Positions 1 through 5,110 of a stretch of DNA of 5,957 nt are shown one piece after another. Where the stretch lies: the NCBI GenBank assembly GCA_007126865.1, contig SLAN01000160.1, positions 1 to 5,957 of the forward strand, given 5' to 3'. The notes below the pieces were generated by a model. That model saw only the letters and a program-made list of their open reading frames with translations. It ran no database searches and had not been told where the DNA came from. The first letter of the stretch is position 1, and each line of letters opens with the position of its first letter. A program made the position numbers and the translations under genes. This stretch comes from Spirochaetales bacterium (GTDB lineage Bacteria; Spirochaetota; Spirochaetia; DSM-27196; SKKC01).

Positions 1-1223
1 GCATTCGACAGCACGTGTCGGACATCTCGCCCGTCACGATTCTCAGCCGAGACATTCAGGTTGATCTCGGGGTCGCGTTCGTCGAGATTTATGGTTGCAT
101 GGACGATTCCGCTGCGAAATGCCCCGATCGCAGCGATCGCCTCAACCGCACCTGCGGCACCGATCAGGTGCCCGGTCATGCTCTTGGTACTGTGTGCCGG
201 CACGCTCGCGGCGAGCTCACTTCCGAGCGCACTGTTAATGGCCATCGACTCGATACGGTCACCAATCTGCGTACTTGTTCCGTGGCAGTTGATCAGCCCG
301 AGCTCGTCGCCGGCAATTCCCGCGCTGTTCATCGCCGCCCGGATACAGCGCGCGGCGCCCTCGCCTTCCGGATGCGGGGCGACCATATCGTAGGCGTCGC
401 TCGTGAATCCGAAACCGGTTAGCTCAGCATAGACGTTCGCGCCGCGTGCCCGCGCGTGTGACAGGCGTTCGAGCACCAGAACACCGGCACCCTCGCCCAT
501 TACGAAACCGTCCCGATCGCGATCGAAGGGACGGCTGGCGCGTTCGGGTTCGTCGTTACGCGCGGACAGCGCCATAATCACACCGAAAGCGGCAATACTC
601 GTCTTGTTCGCGACCGCTTCCGAGCCGCCCACGATCATGACATCCGCAAGCCCGCTCCGAATAAGCGATGCCCCGACTCCCATTGCGTGGTTGCTCGTCG
701 CGCAGGCGCTGTTCAGCGAAAAGCTGGGACCGAGCAGGCTCTTCTGCATGGTCAGATACGCGGTCGCCGTGTTCGGAATGGCGTTCACAATGTAGAACGG
801 ACTCGCTCCCGACAGGCCTCGCTCGTTAATCCGGGGTATATTCTCTTCGTGGCTATCGAGCCCGCCGGCGCCGGTGCCTATGAGCGCTCCGATTCGCTCT
901 CTATTCTGGATATCGTCGAGCCCGGCGTCGATATATGCCTGATGACCGGCCATATACCCGTACTTAATGTATCGATCGAGTCTCCGGATCGCTTTGCGAC
1001 TGGGAAAGTACTCGCTGAGATCCTCGGGCATGTCGATCTCGGCGGCGATCTGAACGTGAAAGTCTTCCAGATCGCTGTTCCGGGCGGTCCGAGCCCCGGA
1101 AACCCCGGCTTCGAGCGCGCTCCAATAGTCGGGCACATTCAGACCGATGGGCGTTACCGCCCCAATACCCGTGATCACTATCCTCTGGTCGTCCGTCAAT
1201 GCATCTTCCCCTATACGACTCAT
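1..1223 (-). CDS. fabF: 3-oxoacyl-ACP synthase II (FabF/KAS II), C-terminus cut by window edge
   Basis: This is a condensing enzyme of type II fatty acid synthesis. It joins malonyl-ACP to acyl-ACP in the cytoplasm to extend the chain by two carbons. The reading frame is open for 407 codons from ATG 1223 to the window edge. The thiolase-fold N-terminus shows IVITGIGAVTPIG at residues 15-27. The nucleophilic cysteine is Cys174 in NSACATS. The decarboxylation histidines are His314 in NCHGTST and His352 in KSMTGH, with the conserved Lys347. These correspond to Cys163, His303, His340 and Lys335 of the E. coli enzyme. The sequence stops at HVLSNA, just before the expected FGFGG loop, so only about 20 residues are missing. 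No Shine-Dalgarno sequence precedes ATG 1223. A TTG at 1199 lies behind AGGGGA and would give a more typical N-terminus, so the start is uncertain. It is divergent from a phosphopantetheinyl transferase gene. A FabF paralogue serving a specialised acyl chain cannot be excluded. Confidence 0.95.
   Translation of the reverse strand, partial: MSRIGEDALTDDQRIVITGIGAVTPIGLNVPDYWSALEAGVSGARTARNSDLEDFHVQIAAEIDMPEDLSEYFPSRKAIRRLDRYIKYGYMAGHQAYIDAGLDDIQNRERIGALIGTGAGGLDSHEENIPRINERGLSGASPFYIVNAIPNTATAYLTMQKSLLGPSFSLNSACATSNHAMGVGASLIRSGLADVMIVGGSEAVANKTSIAAFGVIMALSARNDEPERASRPFDRDRDGFVMGEGAGVLVLERLSHARARGANVYAELTGFGFTSDAYDMVAPHPEGEGAARCIRAAMNSAGIAGDELGLINCHGTSTQIGDRIESMAINSALGSELAASVPAHSTKSMTGHLIGAAGAVEAIAAIGAFRSGIVHATINLDERDPEINLNVSAENRDGRDVRHVLSN
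1197..1212 (-). promoter_or_regulatory. Candidate ribosome binding site and TTG start for fabF
   Basis: On the minus strand AGGGGA (1212 to 1207) precedes a TTG codon (1199 to 1197) with seven bases between. Translation from here would begin MTDDQRIVITG, close to the usual KAS II N-terminus. ATG 1223 has no comparable purine-rich site upstream. AGGGGA is an imperfect match to the consensus, so this remains an alternative rather than a firm start. Confidence 0.4.
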
Positions 1224-1228
1224 TTGCT

Positions 1229-1234
1229 TACAAT
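1229..1234 (+). promoter_or_regulatory. Possible -10 element for the transferase gene
   Basis: TACAAT matches five of six positions of the -10 consensus and lies 14 bases before ATG 1249. No recognisable -35 box lies 15-18 bases upstream. Initiation would be near 1241, leaving a leader of only about eight bases before ATG 1249, or about 26 before ATG 1267. Confidence 0.2.
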
Positions 1235-1248
1235 CAAGAGAAGCGCGA

Positions 1249-2133
1249 ATGTTGTACAACACCCGGATGCGTCGATCAACCCGCCGGTCAGGTGCCCGCC
1301 CGACAGCACATGCGCTGCTCTTCGTTCACGCGTACCCCGAGTCGATCCGACGCCCTTCGGCCGACCATGACGAGCGCGTTCGCTTCCGCTACCTGGCAGC
1401 CGAACGAGCGCTTGACCTCGCGATCGCCCGTTCCAACGGCAAGGCTCGCTACTCTCGGGGCATACGACCGGCAAGCCTTTTCACTGTCCAGAACGCGCGC
1501 ATCCACAGATGCGAAAACAGCAGCCCCTCGGTGACCGGAACGGGCCGGCACGTAGCGCTCGCGTCCACCGACACCCACATCGCCGTGCTCGTCGCTCCCC
1601 CGCATTACGATATCGCAATCGATATCGAACGCCACGAACCGGACCGCCAATTCGACGCATTAGCCGCGGTTACGATGACCGACCGCGAGCGTGACCGATT
1701 CAGATCGCTCCACCGACGCAGCCCCCGGGAAGCGATTCTCTATTTCTACCGCGCTTGGACCGTAGCGGAAGCGGTCGCGAAGCTCGGGACCGCCGATATC
1801 CTGGCAGATGCGGCGCTCGTGGAAAGTGAACCGGCGTTCCCGCGCGGCGGGCCGACCACCGAGCTGGGCACCGCAATCCGGCGCACCACCCTCACTCGCT
1901 CGGGACTGCACCGGCCGGCACCGTTACCGGCACCGAACTCCCGTTTCGCTGCGCGTGTCCCGAGAGTCGCGGTCGGAACGCGCACCTCGCGCGTGTTCAA
2001 GGCCGCGTTCAACGACACGTTATATCGCGTTGCGTCGGTTCGTTTCGTCTCTCCGGCGCTCACGATCACCACAGCATCTTCCCGGCCGCTGCCCCCGATA
2101 CTCGTCGCTCACCTTCCGTCGATGGCCCGGTAA
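1249..2133 (+). CDS. Sfp-type 4'-phosphopantetheinyl transferase, divergent
   Basis: This predicted enzyme of 294 aa would transfer the phosphopantetheine arm from CoA to a serine of an acyl or peptidyl carrier protein, in the cytoplasm. The family signature is visible in order. YDIAIDIERHE (120-130) supplies the magnesium ligands Asp125 and Glu127. TMTDRERDRF (142-151) matches the loop before the second motif. FYRAWTVAEAVAK (166-178) holds Trp170, Glu174 and Lys178, the counterparts of Sfp Trp147, Glu151 and Lys155. A beta strand ALLFVHAY (22-29) fits the usual N-terminus, which supports a start at ATG 1249 or ATG 1267. Only a weak GAGAAG lies upstream of 1249. Two usual residues are changed: the lysine before Glu174 is alanine, and the Ser-His motif expected near 107-108 reads STDTH. 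The C-terminal third is rich in arginine, proline and alanine and is not recognisable to me. It is divergent from fabF and convergent with topA. The family call rests on two motifs. Confidence 0.75.
   Translation: MLYNTRMRRSTRRSGARPTAHALLFVHAYPESIRRPSADHDERVRFRYLAAERALDLAIARSNGKARYSRGIRPASLFTVQNARIHRCENSSPSVTGTGRHVALASTDTHIAVLVAPPHYDIAIDIERHEPDRQFDALAAVTMTDRERDRFRSLHRRSPREAILYFYRAWTVAEAVAKLGTADILADAALVESEPAFPRGGPTTELGTAIRRTTLTRSGLHRPAPLPAPNSRFAARVPRVAVGTRTSRVFKAAFNDTLYRVASVRFVSPALTITTASSRPLPPILVAHLPSMAR
1250..1261. promoter_or_regulatory. Perfect 12-base palindrome, possible operator at the fabF/transferase junction
   Basis: TGTTGTACAACA is identical to its reverse complement. It covers the candidate -10 box of fabF and the first codons of the transferase (ATG TTG TAC AAC). 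A dimeric regulator bound here could affect both genes. A 12-base palindrome can also arise by chance, and no second copy was noticed in the window. Confidence 0.3.
1251..1279 (-). promoter_or_regulatory. Putative sigma-70-type promoter for fabF
   Basis: Read on the minus strand, TTGATC (1279 to 1274) is followed after exactly 17 bases by TACAAC (1256 to 1251). Each box matches four of six consensus positions and the spacing is ideal. Transcription would begin near 1244, about 20 bases before ATG 1223. The element lies inside the first codons of the divergent transferase gene. This is a motif match only. Confidence 0.35.
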
Positions 2134-2159
2134 CTCGAGCCGCATCACTTCTTTTTTTT
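2124..2159 (+). terminator. Weak hairpin plus T-tract, possible terminator of the transferase transcript
   Basis: GGCCCG (2124-2129) can pair with CGAGCC (2136-2141) as a six-position stem with one mismatch and a six-base loop. A run of eight T follows at 2152-2159, within a longer T/C-rich tract. The ten-base gap between stem and T-run is longer than in a classical terminator. The stem spans the transferase stop codon, and the T-run is the reverse of the lysine codons at the end of topA. Confidence 0.3.
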
Positions 2160-4733
2160 CTTCTTCTGCTCGCCGCTCTCGGCGACGATCTTGCTCGCCT
2201 CTTCGAGCGTCATGGAGTTCAGCGACTCCTCGTCTTTTCGATCGTCCGGAATCCGTACATTCTTCGTGCCTACCTTCAGATACGGTCCGTACTTCCCGTC
2301 ATAGATAGTGATTTTCTTCCCGTTATCCGGATCGGAGCCCAGCTCGCGAATCACCTTCGAACCGCCACGGCCCTTCTTCTCCTCCGAGAGAATCTCAAGC
2401 GCCCGACTAAGCTCAATTGAGTAGACATCATCGTCCTTTTTCAGACTGCGGAAATCTCCGTCGTGGACGACAAACGGACCAAACCGCCCGATATTCGCCT
2501 GAATCTCCTTTCCGGTCTCGGGATGTACACCGAGCGATCTCGGCAGACTCAGGTACTTCACTGCGTCTTCGAGGGTTACATCCCGCGGCGAGACTCCTTT
2601 CGGAAGGCTCGCCCGCTTCGGTTTCGGGTTCTCATCACTCTGCTCACCGAGCTGAACGTACGGCCCGTACCGCCCGGTCAGACAGTAGATGTTCTCTCCG
2701 GTTTCCGGGTGACTTCCGATCGGCTCCGGCCCGTTCTTCTGCACCTCGATCAACTCATGAATATCGCTCTCGGTCAGGTCGGCCGGAGCGATATCCTCCG
2801 GGATCGACGCATGAACCGGCTCCTCGGTCTCTTCCGACTGATGCACGATATACGGTCCGTACCGCCCAACCTTGATCTGCGTCGTCTCGTCGAGCTGAGG
2901 CAGATCGACCGTCCTGCTCTCCTCCGGCTCGATCTCCGATTCACGCTGTTCGACCTGCTTCAGGAGCCCTTGCCGTTGCTCATCACCGTAGTAGAAGTGC
3001 TGGAGGTACTGAAGACGATCGCGCTCCCCCACGGCGATCTCGTCGAGCGCCTGCTCCATTTCCGATGTAAAGCGATACTTGATGAGCGACTCGAAGTGCC
3101 GCTCGAGCAGTTGTGTAACGGCGATCCCTGTATAGGTCGGCACGAGCGCATTTCCCTGCCGGCGTACGTATCCGCGCTCGAAAAGGGTTGCGATAATCGA
3201 CGCGTATGTGCTCGGTCGCCCGATCCCCTCTTTCTCCAGTCGCTGAACGAGGCTGGCTTCGGTGTACCGCGCCGGCGGTTTCGTCTCGTGCGACAGACTC
3301 TGAACATCGTGCAGATCGAGGTTCATCCCCTCCCGGAGAGCAGGCAGAAACACCTCACGGTCATCGAGGGCGGCGTCGGGATCGTCCTTCCCTTCGACAT
3401 ATACGCGAAGAAAACCGGGGAAAACGATCCGGACACCGCTGGCGGTAAACTCGGCTCCATCGGCACGTATTCGTGCGCTCACCGAGCGTTTCTTCGCTTC
3501 CGCCATTTGACTGGCGAGTGTTCGCTTCCAGATCAGCTCGTACAGCGCCTTCTCGCGTCCGCCGAGTTCGATATCGTCCGGGTGTCGAAACGACTCACCG
3601 GCAGGCCGGATCGCCTCGTGCGCTTCCTGCGCTCCGCTCGACCGTGTCTCGAACTGGCGCGGCTCCGACGAAAGATACTCGTCTCCATACAGCTCACCGA
3701 TCGTTCGGCGTGCTCCGGAAATCGCCTCTCGCGACAGGCTCGGGCTGTCGGTGCGCATGTACGTGATCAGCCCTTCCTCATAGAGGCGCTGAGCGGTGCG
3801 CATTGTGTCGCGAGCGCTCATGCGGAGCTTTCGGTTCGCCTCCTGCTGCAACGTGCTCGTGATAAAGGGCGCGGAGGGACGAGAGCTGGTATCGCGTTCG
3901 TTAACATCTTCTACAACCCACTTCTCATGTTCGAGGACGCCTCTCAGCGCGTTGGCACGCTCCTCGTCGAGCGCGACTACATTTCGCCCTTCGATAACTG
4001 CTCCAGTTTCCGGGTCGAAGTCCTTGCTTCCGGCAACCTTCGCACCGTCGACGCTGTCGAGTCGTGCGTCGAACTGCTGCTTATCCTCGCCAGTCGGGGA
4101 AAGCGTCGCTTTCAGATCCCAGTAGATCGCTTTTCGAAAGCGGATGCGTTCGCGCTCGCGTTCGACAATCATGCGGAGTCCGGGACTCTGAACGCGACCG
4201 GCACTCAGCCCGTACGCGATTTTCTTCCAGATCAACGGAGAAAGGGTGAAGCCGTACAGTCGATCGAGAATTCGCCGCGTCTCCTGCGCACGCACAAGGC
4301 GCATATCGAGATCGCGCGGTTGCTCGATCGCGTGCTCGATCGCGGACTTGGTGATCTCGTGAAAAACCATGCGCTTCACGGGTACTTTCGGTTTAAGGAG
4401 CTCAACGAGATGCCATGAGATACTCTCCCCCTCGCGATCTTCGTCGGTAGCGAGGTATACGTCATCGACCTCTTTCAGTTTCCGCTTCAACTGATTGACT
4501 ATCTTCGACTTGCCGCGCTGTGTAACGTACAGCGGAGTGAATCCGTCCGCGGTGTTAATGCCGAGTCGCGCCCACGGCTCGCCTTTGTACTTCTTCGGAA
4601 CATCGGATGCGGTTTGTGGTAGATCGCGAACGTGGCCGATACTTGCCTCGACCTCGAAGTCGGACGGAAGAAATCTCCGAATAGTGCGTGCTTTCGTCGG
4701 TGACTCGACTATCACGAGGTGCTTTCCTGGCAT
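2145..4733 (-). CDS. topA: DNA topoisomerase I (type IA), zinc-ribbon-free form
   Basis: This enzyme relaxes negative supercoils by cutting one DNA strand through a 5'-phosphotyrosine link and passing the other strand. The 862-aa protein is complete. The TOPRIM domain shows VIVESPTKA with Glu10 (residues 7-15) and ATDEDREGE with Asp97, Asp99 and Glu101 (95-103), which bind magnesium. GLSAGRVQSP lies at 175-184. The catalytic residue is Tyr325 in ITYMRTDSPS, with Arg327 two residues on. The motif EGIGRPSTYA is at 502-511. The C-terminal region from about 620 has four GRYGPY-type repeats and ends in six lysines. The only cysteine is Cys684, so the C4 zinc ribbons of the E. coli enzyme are absent. 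The start is well supported by AAGGA (4743-4739), five bases before ATG 4733. The gene is divergent from yidD and convergent with the transferase gene. Confidence 0.98.
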   Translation of the reverse strand: MPGKHLVIVESPTKARTIRRFLPSDFEVEASIGHVRDLPQTASDVPKKYKGEPWARLGINTADGFTPLYVTQRGKSKIVNQLKRKLKEVDDVYLATDEDREGESISWHLVELLKPKVPVKRMVFHEITKSAIEHAIEQPRDLDMRLVRAQETRRILDRLYGFTLSPLIWKKIAYGLSAGRVQSPGLRMIVERERERIRFRKAIYWDLKATLSPTGEDKQQFDARLDSVDGAKVAGSKDFDPETGAVIEGRNVVALDEERANALRGVLEHEKWVVEDVNERDTSSRPSAPFITSTLQQEANRKLRMSARDTMRTAQRLYEEGLITYMRTDSPSLSREAISGARRTIGELYGDEYLSSEPRQFETRSSGAQEAHEAIRPAGESFRHPDDIELGGREKALYELIWKRTLASQMAEAKKRSVSARIRADGAEFTASGVRIVFPGFLRVYVEGKDDPDAALDDREVFLPALREGMNLDLHDVQSLSHETKPPARYTEASLVQRLEKEGIGRPSTYASIIATLFERGYVRRQGNALVPTYTGIAVTQLLERHFESLIKYRFTSEMEQALDEIAVGERDRLQYLQHFYYGDEQRQGLLKQVEQRESEIEPEESRTVDLPQLDETTQIKVGRYGPYIVHQSEETEEPVHASIPEDIAPADLTESDIHELIEVQKNGPEPIGSHPETGENIYCLTGRYGPYVQLGEQSDENPKPKRASLPKGVSPRDVTLEDAVKYLSLPRSLGVHPETGKEIQANIGRFGPFVVHDGDFRSLKKDDDVYSIELSRALEILSEEKKGRGGSKVIRELGSDPDNGKKITIYDGKYGPYLKVGTKNVRIPDDRKDEESLNSMTLEEASKIVAESGEQKKKKKK
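2268..2876 (-). repeat. Four C-terminal GxYGPY repeats of TopA
   Basis: Within TopA the motif recurs as GRYGPYIV (623-630), GRYGPYVQLG (687-696), GRFGPFVVHDG (749-759) and GKYGPYLKVG (813-822). The spacing is roughly 62-64 residues. The second and third copies are preceded by a HPETG segment, and the fourth by DPDNG. At DNA level this gives recurring TACGGTCCGTAC-like stretches near 2281, 2659 and 2851, and a diverged one near 2472. Such repeats replace zinc ribbons in many topoisomerases and are thought to contact DNA during strand passage. Confidence 0.85.
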
Positions 4734-4755
4734 AGGCTTCCTTTTGTCGTGGTGG

Positions 4756-4786
4756 TGTATGGTGCAAATTACGGTAGAATAGTCAA
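4756..4786 (-). promoter_or_regulatory. Putative topA promoter
   Basis: On the minus strand TTGACT (4786 to 4781) matches five of six -35 positions. The nearest -10-like sequence is CATACA (4761 to 4756) after 19 bases, which is a weak match at a long spacing. Initiation near 4749 would leave a short leader holding the AAGGA ribosome binding site. The -35 box touches the -10-like element proposed for yidD. Confidence 0.3.
4775..4780 (+). promoter_or_regulatory. Possible -10 element of yidD
   Basis: TAGAAT matches five of six -10 positions and ends nine bases before ATG 4790. No -35 box is seen at 15-18 bases upstream. If it is used, the yidD message would have almost no leader, which agrees with the lack of a Shine-Dalgarno sequence there. 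Confidence 0.25.
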
Positions 4787-4789
4787 GCT

Positions 4790-5110
4790 ATGCAATTCCG
4801 ACGGATACTCCGGTCAATGGCAATACTGCCGATCGCGGTCTATCAGAACATCATCAGCCCCTGGCTTCCAGGAAGCTGTATATATACGCCGACCTGCAGT
4901 GAATACACCCGTCAGGCGATAACGAGACACGGTATCCTCACCGGCTGGGTACTTGCATGCTCGCGTATCCTTCGCTGTATTGGTACGCTATACCACGGCG
5001 GACACGATCCCGTTCCCGATACCGTGAATCTACACACTATCGGAGGAGAATACCGGAAACGCTTTCGTTTCGTCAGAGAGGAGCGGCACGATGGCACATG
5101 CGATAATTGA
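4790..5110 (+). CDS. yidD: Membrane protein insertion efficiency factor YidD
   Basis: YidD is a small protein associated with the inner face of the cytoplasmic membrane. In other bacteria it assists YidC/Sec-dependent insertion of membrane proteins. This copy has 106 aa. The family core is plain: an amphipathic N-terminal segment with YQNIISPWLPGSC (18-30), then YTPTCSEYTRQAI (32-44), HGILTGW (47-53), ACSRILRC (56-63) and GGHDPVPD (70-77). The conserved cysteines are Cys30, Cys36, Cys57 and Cys63. Two small departures are isoleucine for the usual arginine after Cys30, and IGTLYH in place of the NP-containing stretch after Cys63. A charged tail (residues 86-106) follows the core, and its end overlaps the next gene by 20 bases. 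The classical neighbours rpmH, rnpA and yidC are not here; topA and sppA flank it instead. No Shine-Dalgarno sequence precedes ATG 4790. Confidence 0.95.
   Translation: MQFRRILRSMAILPIAVYQNIISPWLPGSCIYTPTCSEYTRQAITRHGILTGWVLACSRILRCIGTLYHGGHDPVPDTVNLHTIGGEYRKRFRFVREERHDGTCDN
5079..5083 (+). promoter_or_regulatory. Ribosome binding site of sppA, inside yidD
   Basis: AGGAG, seven bases before ATG 5091, is the strongest Shine-Dalgarno match near any start in the window. It fixes the sppA start and lies within the last codons of yidD, which favours re-initiation by ribosomes finishing yidD. Confidence 0.8.

Noticed and set aside
15..1138. Several open frames of 60-230 codons on both strands across fabF
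   Set aside because: They are off-frame shadows. The minus-strand frame with all KAS II catalytic motifs explains the whole stretch.
1147..1248. An upstream ATG extending the transferase by 34 residues
   Set aside because: The extension lies antisense over conserved fabF N-terminal codons (IVITGIGAVTPIG), shows no family similarity, and has no ribosome binding site.
1288..2072. Minus-strand frames of 84-120 codons opposite the transferase
   Set aside because: They show no family motif, whereas the plus frame has both phosphopantetheinyl transferase signatures.
1808..2308. A plus-strand frame crossing from the transferase into topA, considered as a frameshifted C-terminus
   Set aside because: It is rich in Arg and Ser, has no family motif, and runs antisense over well-conserved topA repeats.
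2281..2870. Recurring near-palindromic TACGGTCCGTAC DNA, first seen as possible binding sites or short repeats
   Set aside because: The copies fall exactly on the YGPY codons of the TopA repeats, so protein repetition explains them.
2463..4418. A 651-codon open frame on the plus strand inside topA
   Set aside because: It runs exactly codon-on-codon opposite topA. Its stops would need TTA, CTA or TCA codons in topA, and topA simply avoids these over this stretch. It has no ribosome binding site or recognisable domain, while topA is unmistakable.
4744..4749. TTGTCG as a -35 box for yidD
   Set aside because: It lies 25 bases from the TAGAAT element, far outside usable spacing.
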